Assembly (NCBI GenBank): GCA_021161625.1
Contig: JAGHAG010000131.1
Coordinates: 1 to 16,520, forward strand
Reading direction: 5' to 3'
Source: Elusimicrobiota bacterium
GTDB lineage: Bacteria > CG03
Length of the DNA stretch: 16,520 nt
The notes beneath the pieces are model-generated. The model saw only the letters and a list, made by a program, of their open reading frames with translations. It was not told the origin of the DNA and did not search any database. The position numbers and the translations under genes were made by a program. Positions 6,530 through 13,580 of the stretch are shown here, one piece after another (within the stretch, counting starts at the first letter, position 1; the number at the start of each line of letters is the position of its first letter).

Positions 6530-7203
6530 TAGAACTCAATAATTCTCCCTGCCCCGCCTTCTATAAATTTATCAGGATAAAGATTTTTTATTTCTCTTAT
6601 GTGTTGTGTACAGTGTGTGGGACAAATAAACTCAACTTTTTCAAGCAATTTGAAATTATTAAAGCCATGCAAACCGCCCACAAGAGCAAAAACTTTTCCA
6701 AAATTTTCTGCTGCTTGAAAAATCCTGTCCACACCTGGGTGTGAACATCCGTCAATCACAACAAGCCCCTTTTCAGTCTTTACAATCATCGCCTGCTCTA
6801 TACCTGAAAGTTCTCCTGTGGAAAAAACATTTCTGTATATCTGTCTTGGCTCAGTTATGTAAATAACATTCCTTCCGCCTCTCACCCCTCTGAAAGAATT
6901 CGGTACATAAACATCAACTGAATTGTTTATATTGAGAAAAGCAGAAAGCCCTCCAGTGTGGTCATAGTGGGAATGAGAAATAAAAACTGCTTCTATGGAC
7001 ATTGGGTTAATACAGAGTTTCTCCATATTTGAAAGAAGAATTGCTCCGTTGCCACCTGTGTCAAAAAGAATTTTCGGCGTATTTTCAACTTCCACAAGAC
7101 ATGCAAAACCCCAATCAGATTTCAAATTTTCCCTGTAAACCCCGTTAGAACGGGCATTTCTAACAGGGTAAACTGTATTATCATAAATTATCGTTATTCT
7201 CAT
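6529..7203 (-). CDS. Metallo-beta-lactamase-fold hydrolase of the COG1237 type with an in-frame palindromic insert
   Basis: 224 residues with the dinuclear metal motif HSHYDH (77-82), FDTGGNG (47-53), GCSHPG (152-157), GGLHGF (176-181) and CPTHCTQH (194-201), the signature set of the COG1237 MBL group, which includes a 7,8-dihydropterin-6-yl-methyl-aminobenzene-phosphate synthase in methanogens. Family proteins begin roughly ITIIYDNTVYREGLKSDWGF; here 11 residues, YPVRNARSNGV (12-22), interrupt that stretch and are encoded by the palindromic element at 7139-7169. Removing 33 bases restores the family sequence. The insert is in a surface-like N-terminal turn and keeps the frame, so the protein may still fold. 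ATG 7203 overlaps the VOC stop (ATGA) and its own stop overlaps the NifX-family start, giving a tight three-gene operon. The substrate is not evident. Confidence 0.88.
   Translation of the reverse strand: MRITIIYDNTVYPVRNARSNGVYRENLKSDWGFACLVEVENTPKILFDTGGNGAILLSNMEKLCINPMSIEAVFISHSHYDHTGGLSAFLNINNSVDVYVPNSFRGVRGGRNVIYITEPRQIYRNVFSTGELSGIEQAMIVKTEKGLVVIDGCSHPGVDRIFQAAENFGKVFALVGGLHGFNNFKLLEKVEFICPTHCTQHIREIKNLYPDKFIEGGAGRIIEF
7135..7173. repeat. Palindromic element, copy 2, inserted in coding sequence with 6-base direct repeats
   Basis: Arms ACCCCGTTAGAA (7139-7150) and TTCTAACAGGGT (7158-7169) with a 7-base loop CGGGCAT. GTAAAC occurs on both sides, at 7135-7140 and 7168-7173, exactly 33 bases apart, as expected of a duplicated target site or slipped junction. 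Compared with copy 1 (796-826) the arms are identical except for the innermost pair, T-A there and A-T here, a compensating change. The C/A mismatch is kept at the same position. Confidence 0.85.
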
Positions 7204-7583
7204 TTTGAGGGCACCTGTTTTATTTCAAAAAGATTGCCAGAAAAATCTCTGACAAAAAGACTTTCCTTCCCTTTTCTCTTGACAAGTATGATTTCAATAC
7301 CATACTTTTTGCACCTTTCAATAAAACTCTTCCTATCTGGAATTTCAAGACAAATATGATTAAAAGACGGCACCACCCTCCTGCCTGTTATAAAAAGTTC
7401 TATCTTAAAATTATCTTTTACAAAAATTGTTACTTCAATTGTCCTTTTCTTTTTAAAGATTGCTTCGCTAAGATGTGGAGCAATCTTGAAATTACCGACT
7501 TTTTCCATACCCAGAATTTCTGTAAAAAACAACTCATCTTTTTTGTTCTTTACCTGAATCGCAATATGATTAACCTTTACCAT
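7200..7583 (-). CDS. VOC (glyoxalase/bleomycin-resistance fold) protein
   Basis: 127 residues forming two beta-alpha-beta-beta-beta units of the vicinal oxygen chelate superfamily. Four ligand-like residues fall at the usual places: H6 in VNHIAIQV, E62 in FKIELFI, H76 in FNHICLEIP and E120 in SGNLFEIKQ, so one metal site is likely. The C-terminal RDFSGNLFEI (112-121) is characteristic. The reaction cannot be told: glyoxalase, epimerase, isomerase and dioxygenase members share this pattern. It is the first gene of an overlapping trio with the MBL and NifX-family genes (ATGA junction at 7200-7203). No clear Shine-Dalgarno precedes ATG 7583. Confidence 0.82.
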   Translation of the reverse strand: MVKVNHIAIQVKNKKDELFFTEILGMEKVGNFKIAPHLSEAIFKKKRTIEVTIFVKDNFKIELFITGRRVVPSFNHICLEIPDRKSFIERCKKYGIEIILVKRKGKESLFVRDFSGNLFEIKQVPSK

Positions 7584-7674
7584 AATTCATCTTAAAAAAG
7601 CAAGGTTACAATTCTGACAATGTTTGCCTCTTTTTCAATTGCAACTCTAAAAGAATACCATTTACAAACAGCCA

Positions 7675-9030
7675 TCAACCTCTGCTAAAATTTTTAAGAG
7701 CATCCTGCGCAGCAATTACAAGATGATACTTTGTTGGGGCTGGTGTCAGATAGGGATGTGTTGCCATTTGAAGTGTCTCAAGTTCGGTGAGTGAAACATT
7801 TCTTTGAATACCCATTCCAATAATATTTATAATCTCACCAGCGGAAAACCCCCCTGCAACCTGACCGCCCATTAAAATTCCTGATTGCTTTGAGAAAATC
7901 AGTTTAATTTTAAGTTTACTCCTATGTGGCAGACCTGCGGGATGTTTATCAACACCTTCACAATTCCCAACAACAACTTCAAAATTTTCTTTCTTAGCAC
8001 TGTTTTCAGTAAGACCAGCCGAGGCAAGCACAAGACCTGAAACATAAGTTGAAAAAATTCCAATTGTTCCTTTGTTTTCTCTAATTACTTTAAGTTCATA
8101 AAGATTCGCTCCAGCAATCCGTGCCTCAGCCGTAGCTATTGAAGCAAGCATAACAGGGTTATCTCTCCGAGTAAAAAAATCTCTTTTCCCTGCACAATCA
8201 CCAACAGCAAAAACATTTCTGTCAGAAGTGCGCATGTATTCATCAACCCAGATCCCCTTACCTCTTCCCATATCAAGTCCTGATTCTGCTGCAAGAACCG
8301 TATTTGGAATTCCTCCAAGTCCACAGACAACAACATCTGCTTCAATAACTCTACCATCAGAAAGGAGAACCTTTTCAACCTGTCTGGAACCAATAATTTC
8401 TTCAACCTTGGTATTTGTGAAAACTTTTACTCCTTTTTCAATAAGTTTATCTTGAGCAAGAACAGAAAACTCCCTATCAAAAGAATTTAAAAGAATATTT
8501 GGTTGCATTTCCACCAGATATACGTTTTTCCCATTAAGATTTGAAATTTCATCAGCGAACTCCACACCAATAAAACCACCTCCAAGGACAACAATATTTT
8601 TACTTTCTTTTATTTTCTCTATCATTTTCACCAGATAGTTAAAATCTTTAAATATTGGAAAAACATTTTCAAGTTCAAACCCTTTTATCTTTGGCTGAAT
8701 GGGTTTTGAACCTGTTGCAAGAACAAGTTTTTCATAAGTATAAATGTCCCCTTTTTCTGTTAAAACTTTTTTTTCCTGTCTTTTTATTTCTTTTGCTCTG
8801 TCAATCACAATTTTAACACCATCCTTTTCAAGCCCTGCAAAAGACATAGTATTGTCCTGTGGTTTTTCAAGACTTGCCGTCATATAGGGAATTCCACAGG
8901 GAACAATACTGGTTTCTTTATCCTTTATTATTGTGATACTTTTTTTCGGATAATATTTTCTCGCAGTCCCTGCAACAACAATTGAAGCGGGTCCTCCTCC
9001 AATAATCAAAATATCCGTCGAAAATTCCAT
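7675..9030 (-). CDS. CoA-disulfide reductase / NADH oxidase-like FAD flavoprotein
   Basis: A 451-residue pyridine-nucleotide-disulfide oxidoreductase. FAD-binding GGGPAS (11-16), the single redox cysteine C45 in VPCGIPYMT, LATGSKP (104-110), NAD(P)H-binding VVLGGGFIGVEFA (147-159), the second FAD motif FAVGDCAG and the C-terminal dimer domain ending HPYLTPAP are all present. The single-cysteine CGxPY site groups it with CoA-disulfide reductases, NADH oxidases and NADH-dependent (poly)sulfide reductases, not with two-cysteine glutathione-reductase types. There is no rhodanese domain. The start at 9030 is preferred to the in-frame ATG at 9042 because GGGAGGGAGA (9031-9040) precedes it and would otherwise be coding. 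It has its own promoter (9082-9108) and an almost consensus Fur box (9057-9075). Its substrate (CoA disulfide, polysulfide, oxygen or peroxide) is not decided by sequence. Confidence 0.85.
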   Translation of the reverse strand: MEFSTDILIIGGGPASIVVAGTARKYYPKKSITIIKDKETSIVPCGIPYMTASLEKPQDNTMSFAGLEKDGVKIVIDRAKEIKRQEKKVLTEKGDIYTYEKLVLATGSKPIQPKIKGFELENVFPIFKDFNYLVKMIEKIKESKNIVVLGGGFIGVEFADEISNLNGKNVYLVEMQPNILLNSFDREFSVLAQDKLIEKGVKVFTNTKVEEIIGSRQVEKVLLSDGRVIEADVVVCGLGGIPNTVLAAESGLDMGRGKGIWVDEYMRTSDRNVFAVGDCAGKRDFFTRRDNPVMLASIATAEARIAGANLYELKVIRENKGTIGIFSTYVSGLVLASAGLTENSAKKENFEVVVGNCEGVDKHPAGLPHRSKLKIKLIFSKQSGILMGGQVAGGFSAGEIINIIGMGIQRNVSLTELETLQMATHPYLTPAPTKYHLVIAAQDALKNFSRG

Positions 9031-9056
9031 TCTCCCTCCCATTTATTTAACCTGAT

Positions 9057-9075
9057 AATGAAAATCATTTTCATT
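9057..9075. promoter_or_regulatory. Fur box
   Basis: AATGAAAATCATTTTCATT is a perfect 9-1-9 palindrome. The overlapping 19 bases at 9054-9072 match the classic E. coli Fur consensus (GATAATGATAATCATTATC) at 17 of 19 positions, and the 7-1-7 core TGAAAATCATTTTCA fits the Bacillus Fur/PerR/Zur class at 13 of 15. It lies six bases past the -10 box, over the expected transcription start of the flavoprotein gene, so repression by a Fur-family protein is likely. Confidence 0.8.
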
Positions 9076-9081
9076 TATATT

Positions 9082-9108
9082 ATTGTAAATAAATTCATCT
9101 TTTGTCAA
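9082..9108 (-). promoter_or_regulatory. Sigma-70-type promoter of the flavoprotein gene
   Basis: On the minus strand TTGACA (9103-9108), a 15-base spacer and TACAAT (9082-9087). The spacer is short, but the layout copies the promoter at 13581-13608. The expected start of transcription is near 9075, within the Fur box. Confidence 0.6.
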
Positions 9109-9145
9109 GCATTAATAAGACAATACTTATTTCCATAACTGGCAT
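9095..9145 (-). pseudogene. Vestigial gene start, possibly an MTH1187/COG0011 thiamine-binding-type remnant
   Basis: AAAGGAGG at the end of the methyltransferase gene is followed after five bases by ATG 9145, which overlaps the methyltransferase stop (TGATG). The frame encodes only MPVMEISIVLLMLDKR before TGA. Its first nine residues look like the N-terminus of the small MTH1187-family proteins (M-P-x-M/V-E-I-S-I-V/I). The rest runs into the promoter of the flavoprotein gene (-35 box at 9103-9108). A strong ribosome binding site and coupled start are seen; that they belong to a deleted gene is inferred from a short match. It could also be a real leader peptide. Confidence 0.35.
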
Positions 9146-9717
9146 CAGTTCCTCCTTTTCTTTTTAAAGTTTAATATACAACATTTGTTATAATAATCAT
9201 CGTGAATACACTTTTTAAACAGTTTTTTTTCTAAAACAAAACCCATGCTTTCCACCTCTCCTATCACCTCCTCCAACTCTATTTGAGCCAGTTCCATTAA
9301 GGGATAATCTTTTTTATGGTGTTTGGGATAAAGGGAAAAGAAACCAGTAAATTTCAACACCCGATAAATTTTTTCATAAATTTTTTTTCTATTCTGTTTG
9401 TCTTCATAATGAATAACATCATAACACAAAACCACATCTATGGAGTTGTTCTCTAATGGAATCTCGGTATTTTCATTTATCAGTTTTATATTTTTTAATC
9501 TTTTTTCCTTTATAATTTTCTTTAATTCTGTTAACACCTGTGCGTCTTTATCAATTGCATACACAATACCTCTTTTGCCAACGACCTCTGCCAGAGGAAT
9601 TGTATAATGCCCTTCTCCACAACCAAAATCTAATACTTTATTTCCTTCTTTAATGCCAATTTCTTTTAAAAATTTTTTGCCTTCTGTCTCCATCCATTCT
9701 CTAATCACAGTATTCAT
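9145..9717 (-). CDS. Class I SAM-dependent methyltransferase
   Basis: 190 residues with motif I VLDFGCGEGHYT (28-39), the acidic residue D56 at the end of strand 2 (YAIDKD), ENTEIPLENNSIDVVLCYDVIHY (82-104) covering motifs II and III, and a post-III region YRVLKFTGFFSLYPKHHKK. This is a Methyltransf_11/25-like Rossmann enzyme; the small-molecule or protein substrate is not predictable. Codon use is more A-rich and Lys/Ile-rich than in its neighbours, but not enough to claim transfer. It is last in the run beginning with mrp, 25 bases after the DUF364 gene. Its C-terminal KKKRRN is encoded by bases that also form an excellent Shine-Dalgarno sequence for the remnant frame downstream. Confidence 0.82.
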   Translation of the reverse strand: MNTVIREWMETEGKKFLKEIGIKEGNKVLDFGCGEGHYTIPLAEVVGKRGIVYAIDKDAQVLTELKKIIKEKRLKNIKLINENTEIPLENNSIDVVLCYDVIHYEDKQNRKKIYEKIYRVLKFTGFFSLYPKHHKKDYPLMELAQIELEEVIGEVESMGFVLEKKLFKKCIHDDYYNKCCILNFKKKRRN

Positions 9718-9742
9718 AATTACTCAAAACTAACAAAATTTT

Positions 9743-10468
9743 TTATTTATTTTTGAAAATTGTGACAAGTCGTTTACCGGGCAGTTCCTTGAATGTTGCC
9801 CCCTGTTGCAGAAACCTCAATAGTAAATTCTCATTTTCTACAATTGTCCCTGAAACTGCATCAATTCCATAATCAAATAAAACAGGTGAAAGAGGGGCAG
9901 ACGGACCAAGCATAATTTTATAGGCGTCTTTTCTTATGTTTGAAATGACATTTTCAAAAGTGTGATTGATTAAAGAGGTTCCTGTAATTGCTACAACATC
10001 TGCCTCGGGCAAAAGACGATATTCCTCCTCTGCAGGAAGAACCCCTTCCTGCGGATTCATATCAAATACAAACATCCTGCGTGCTATTTTCTTAATCCTT
10101 TTAACAAAAGGAAAATTACCAATAACCGCAACAGTTTTTTCCCGACCCTTGTTTTCCAGGAGCTGCGAAGCATTTATATCTGTGAGTTTATCCTGCGAAA
10201 TATCAGGAATTGCCGAATTGAGAGCAGCCATTCCTATGGATGCTTCCAGAAGATTTTCTGAGAAAAGAAACTCTGCCAGTTTTCTGGCAGACATATCTTC
10301 AAACATTCCTGCATTTTTTATTTTCTGATGTCCTGCCCCACAAAAAGTTTTCATTGTTGTTGCAATGCCACACCTTCTGCTTATAACTGCTGTGTCAAAA
10401 TATCCCACAAAAACTTCTTTTACCTTTATATCCTTACAGGTTTTGATTAAATCCTTTATTACTTTCAT
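9743..10468 (-). CDS. DUF4213/DUF364 (putative heavy-metal-chelation fold) protein
   Basis: 241 residues. The N-terminal part (1-90) has CGIATTM (33-39), the DUF4213-type block and MAALNSAIP (80-88). The C-terminal half has a Rossmann-like KTVAVIGNFP (111-120), ADVVAITGTSLINHTFENVI (156-175), LGPSAPLSPVLFDYGIDAVSG (187-207), the hallmark of DUF364. Family members are suggested to chelate metals and often neighbour metal-cofactor or ABC metal-transport genes; no reaction is established that I know of. The start at 10468 is chosen because GAGG lies eight bases upstream and it begins ten bases after the cysteine desulfidase stop; the longer frame to 10507 would overlap that gene by 29 bases. Confidence 0.8.
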   Translation of the reverse strand: MKVIKDLIKTCKDIKVKEVFVGYFDTAVISRRCGIATTMKTFCGAGHQKIKNAGMFEDMSARKLAEFLFSENLLEASIGMAALNSAIPDISQDKLTDINASQLLENKGREKTVAVIGNFPFVKRIKKIARRMFVFDMNPQEGVLPAEEEYRLLPEADVVAITGTSLINHTFENVISNIRKDAYKIMLGPSAPLSPVLFDYGIDAVSGTIVENENLLLRFLQQGATFKELPGKRLVTIFKNK

Positions 10469-10478
10469 ATCTGCTGCC

Positions 10479-11516
10479 TCAAAATTCCTCCACTTTGCAA
10501 ACAGCATGCAGACACACAGATGCCTTTAAAGCGCAAGATCTCTTTGCTCCTTCACAGACAAGACCCCTGAGTGCCTCCTCGGTTAAATTCATTTTTTGTT
10601 TAATTTCGCCCAGATTCTTCCTCTTATAATAGGTAAGTCCTGCAACAAGTGAAGGTGCTGCCTTGTTAGCCAGACCGCAAATACTTGAAATTCTCCCCCT
10701 CTCCTGTGTCAGATAAATCTGTGTCAGAACTGAAAAAACTACGGCAGGAAGAACCTTTTTCCTGTCTTTTTTATAAATTTCATAAAAAGGCACAGCAATA
10801 AAAATTCCCTGATTACCAGAACCTGTAATTGTCTGAATTTCAATAGATTCACCATCCATTCTCTTTTCTACCAGACCTTTTACTGCATCAAAAGAATTTT
10901 TATATCTAAATCTCTCGTATAACGAACCCTGCTTTTTTAAAAAATTTTCTACAATATTTTCAAGCACAGTATTTCTCTTCTTAACAATCTGATAAATCTC
11001 ACCAAGTCCAGAAAGTGCAATTTTTCTTTGTTTTCTCTGTCTGAAAAATTTTTTCCCATTTACTGATATTTCTTTGATTTTATCATGAGAATCCTCAATC
11101 AGAACCTTTACTGAATTTTTTCCACAAACAATCTCTGCCTCTACAAAAATCCCGTTCTGATTTACTTTTTCAATTTTCAGCCATTTTTTACTCTTCATCA
11201 GAATTTTTATTTTTTTCTTTGTTGATAAATCAATTCCAGAAAATGGATTAAAAGTATTGCTGGCAGAAAATACCCCCATTGCAGCAGCAGGTAAAATACC
11301 TTTCTCTTTTAAAACAGGCACCTTGACAGTTGAGGCATTTCTGTAAACTTCATTTGAAACTTTGAGGTTCCCCTGAAAATTTTCCAGATTTAGAGTGCCA
11401 AATTCAGTCCGAAAAATACGGACAGCATTTGAAAAAGCAAATGCAATGCTTGCAGGTTCAGTACATCCAACAACCCCTTTAATTTCATTCCTGACAAGTT
11501 CTTCTATTTTTTTCAT
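10479..11516 (-). CDS. cyuA: L-cysteine desulfidase family protein (UPF0597/CyuA, YhaM)
   Basis: Splits L-cysteine to sulfide, ammonia and pyruvate in characterised relatives. The catalytic cysteine is C18 in GVVGCTEPASIA. Three further cysteines, C280 (SSICGLANKAAPS), C321 and C328 (CEGAKRSCALK), fall at almost the same numbers and spacing as the [4Fe-4S] ligands of the Methanocaldococcus enzyme. TGSGNQGI (residues 232-239) is the other family hallmark. At 345 residues it is shorter than the usual 390-430, with the shortening in the middle, so the variable linker is trimmed but all key residues stay. Ribosome binding site GAGGAG overlaps the usual spacing closely. It follows the PDO-thioredoxin gene by 31 bases. 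It may feed sulfide to Fe-S assembly alongside Mrp. The related serine-dehydratase-type activity is the alternative. Confidence 0.85.
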   Translation of the reverse strand: MKKIEELVRNEIKGVVGCTEPASIAFAFSNAVRIFRTEFGTLNLENFQGNLKVSNEVYRNASTVKVPVLKEKGILPAAAMGVFSASNTFNPFSGIDLSTKKKIKILMKSKKWLKIEKVNQNGIFVEAEIVCGKNSVKVLIEDSHDKIKEISVNGKKFFRQRKQRKIALSGLGEIYQIVKKRNTVLENIVENFLKKQGSLYERFRYKNSFDAVKGLVEKRMDGESIEIQTITGSGNQGIFIAVPFYEIYKKDRKKVLPAVVFSVLTQIYLTQERGRISSICGLANKAAPSLVAGLTYYKRKNLGEIKQKMNLTEEALRGLVCEGAKRSCALKASVCLHAVCKVEEF

Positions 11517-11547
11517 ATCTCCTCTACAAAAACTTCATATTGTATCT

Positions 11548-12594
11548 TTATTTATACCTGTTCAACTTCTCCTCAAGCATCTGTTCAGGCATTGCCCCAA
11601 CAATTCTGTCAATATTTTTGCCGTTTTTAAAAACAAGCATTGTGGGAATTGACATAATTCCAAACTTTCCAGAAATTTGTCTGTTTTCATCGACATTTAG
11701 TTTCCCAAAGACAATTTCTCCTTTTTTCTTCTTTGCCAATGACTCAATAACAGGATGAATCATCTGACAGGGACCGCACCACTCAGCCCAGCAGTCAACA
11801 ACAAGAAAAGGATATTTTTCAACCGCTTTGTCAAAATTTTCGTCCGTTAGAACAACGGGATAATCGGGGTTGTCTACAAGACGCTGTCTCTTTTTCTCTT
11901 CTTCAATTTCCTTTGCAAGAATCTCATCTGCTTTTGAAGAACCATATTTAACAACAAGATTTACAATTTTATCTTCTGAAAGAAAACCTTCCAGCAAAGA
12001 ATCTTTATCCCTGTTCACAATAACAGCAGGCACAGAAGAAATGCCAGAATCCTGGACAAGTTTAACTGCCTGAGAAACATCTATTATTCGCACCTTTATA
12101 TTATTCTTAATCTCAACAGCAATCTTACAGGCAATGACGGACGGTTGACTGCTCTGAGGCAATTCTGAGGTGACAAAGACATCCAGATTTACCTCTTTAT
12201 CTATATTTTTCAATTTTTCTCTTGAAGAAGCGCTAAGTCCTGCCTCTTCTCTTGATGCCATTGTTATTGCCTCTATAAAAACTCCTGCCTGATATGAAAC
12301 AGGCGCTCCAACAAATTCCATTGAATAACTGTTGTTTTTTCTGACAATTATAGTCGGAGAAACACTCAACCCCAGAACTCTTGCTTCTTCATCTGCAAGA
12401 GAAAGAAATTCAGGTTTGATTCTGGTATCTATTTTTGCAAGTTCCCTGACAAAACTTTCAGAAAATCGGGCAAATTCAGGATTTTCATTGCCCATTATTA
12501 TGCTTCTTGTAAAAACTTTCACAATAACTTCATTTTTAAGTTCTCTTTTGAATTTTTCTCTCAGGATTTCCTTTGATTTTTCATCAATCAACAT
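11548..12594 (-). CDS. Catalytically degenerate protein disulfide oxidoreductase (two Trx folds) fused to an active thioredoxin
   Basis: 348 residues, three thioredoxin folds in a row. Residues 1-225 align by eye with archaeal/thermophile PDO such as that of Pyrococcus: FVGAPVSYQAGVFIEAI, SREEAGL, then IDKEVNLDVFVT. Both PDO CxxC sites are gone: domain 1 has RSIIMGNENPEF (30-41) and domain 2 has SELPQSSQPSV (143-153), with L145 and S148 where the cysteines should be. The three cis-prolines are kept (P80, P189, P317). Residues 247-348 are a normal thioredoxin with WAEWCGPC (C273, C276). A charged helix (220-240) joins the parts. Likely a cytoplasmic thiol reductase whose PDO half now binds a partner or serves as a scaffold. 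AGGAGG precedes ATG 12594. It follows mrp by 86 bases. Confidence 0.88.
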   Translation of the reverse strand: MLIDEKSKEILREKFKRELKNEVIVKVFTRSIIMGNENPEFARFSESFVRELAKIDTRIKPEFLSLADEEARVLGLSVSPTIIVRKNNSYSMEFVGAPVSYQAGVFIEAITMASREEAGLSASSREKLKNIDKEVNLDVFVTSELPQSSQPSVIACKIAVEIKNNIKVRIIDVSQAVKLVQDSGISSVPAVIVNRDKDSLLEGFLSEDKIVNLVVKYGSSKADEILAKEIEEEKKRQRLVDNPDYPVVLTDENFDKAVEKYPFLVVDCWAEWCGPCQMIHPVIESLAKKKKGEIVFGKLNVDENRQISGKFGIMSIPTMLVFKNGKNIDRIVGAMPEQMLEEKLNRYK

Positions 12595-12680
12595 ATTGCC
12601 TCCTGAAATTACAGTATTTCATTTTCCCTGATTGTCTGTAATCAACAATGCCTTTCATTTAAAAAAATACTGGGATATAA

Positions 12681-13499
12681 TTACTTCTCTGAAATTTCCA
12701 ATATTTTTTCAATATCTTCTGCAATTGAAATAAGAGACTGTGCTGCCTTGGAATTCGGAAATTCAAGAACAAATTCCAGCCCCCTGTCCATATTTTCCAC
12801 AATTCTCGGGTCAAAGGGCACCCTTCCGAGAAAAGGAACCTTCATTTCAGAAGCAATTTTCTCTCCTCCACCTTTCTTGAAAATATCAATTTCTTTTCCA
12901 CAGTGCGGACAGATAAAGCCACTCATATTTTCAACAACACCACAGACAGAAACCTGCATATGCTTCAAAAAATTAATGCATTTTCTTGTGTCAAGCAAAG
13001 CTATATCCTGAGGAGTTGTTACAACAATTCCGCAATCTACATTTCCAATCAGTTGAATCACACTCATTGGCTCATCTCCTGTGCCTGGAGGTAAATCAAC
13101 AAAAAGAAAATCCAGTTCTCCCCAGATAACATCGCCGAGAAATTGACGCAAAACTCCTGTTTTTAAAGGTCCTCTCCAGATTACAGGAGAATCCTCTTTC
13201 TCAAGGATAGACCCCATTGATATAACTTTTAAATTACCCTTTTCCAGAGGAAAAATCCCTTCGTCCGAAGCCCTCAATTTTTCACCATCCAGACCGACTG
13301 CTTTGATAATTGATGGACCGTGAATGTCAGCGTCCAGAAGTCCTGTCTTTTTGCCTTTTAAAGAAAAAATCCCGGCAAGAGAAACTGTTAGAGCAGTTTT
13401 TCCTACACCACCTTTATTGGAAAGTATAATAATCTTTTTCCTGATTTTCATCATATTCTCATTGATTCTATTTTTTATTTTTCTTATTTCCTCATTCAT
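12681..13499 (-). CDS. mrp: Mrp/NBP35-family (ApbC) Fe-S cluster carrier P-loop ATPase
   Basis: 272 residues with the deviant Walker A SNKGGVGKT (27-35), DADIHGPS (56-63), the Walker B FVDLPPGTGDEP (133-144), TTPQDIALLD (161-170) and the bridging cluster-binding pair C197 and C200 in SGFICPHCG. This protein carries and delivers [4Fe-4S] clusters as a dimer. There is no N-terminal MIP18 domain and no N-terminal ferredoxin-like cysteine cluster. GGAG six bases upstream supports the ATG at 13499, although later ATGs at codons 16 and 17 are possible. It leads the five-gene run to 9145 and has a consensus promoter with a Fur-like palindrome, consistent with iron-dependent control. Confidence 0.93.
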   Translation of the reverse strand: MNEEIRKIKNRINENMMKIRKKIIILSNKGGVGKTALTVSLAGIFSLKGKKTGLLDADIHGPSIIKAVGLDGEKLRASDEGIFPLEKGNLKVISMGSILEKEDSPVIWRGPLKTGVLRQFLGDVIWGELDFLFVDLPPGTGDEPMSVIQLIGNVDCGIVVTTPQDIALLDTRKCINFLKHMQVSVCGVVENMSGFICPHCGKEIDIFKKGGGEKIASEMKVPFLGRVPFDPRIVENMDRGLEFVLEFPNSKAAQSLISIAEDIEKILEISEK

Positions 13500-13556
13500 T
13501 ATTTCTCCAAATTCTCCTGACAGTCCCTTGCATAACCTGTAAGGGATGCTTTTAAT

Positions 13557-13577
13557 TATTGAAATTGATTTTCAATA
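13557..13577. promoter_or_regulatory. Fur-like operator upstream of mrp
   Basis: A 21-base palindrome with one mismatched pair; its core TGAAATTGATTTTCA matches the core at 9059-9073 in 13 of 15 positions. It begins three bases downstream of the TATAAT box on the minus strand, so a bound repressor would cover the start site. Confidence 0.65.
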
Positions 13578-13580
13578 TCA

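Noticed and set aside
11845..11870. Third copy of the palindromic element (CCGTTAGAACAACGGG in the thioredoxin gene)
   Set aside because: Only the left arm resembles the element, the right arm is missing, and the encoded PVVLTDENF is ordinary thioredoxin sequence.
12604..12621. Third Fur-like operator before the PDO-thioredoxin gene (TGAAAT..ATTTCA)
   Set aside because: The arms are only six bases with a six-base unpaired centre; it does not match the 7-1-7 core and lies at the ribosome binding site.
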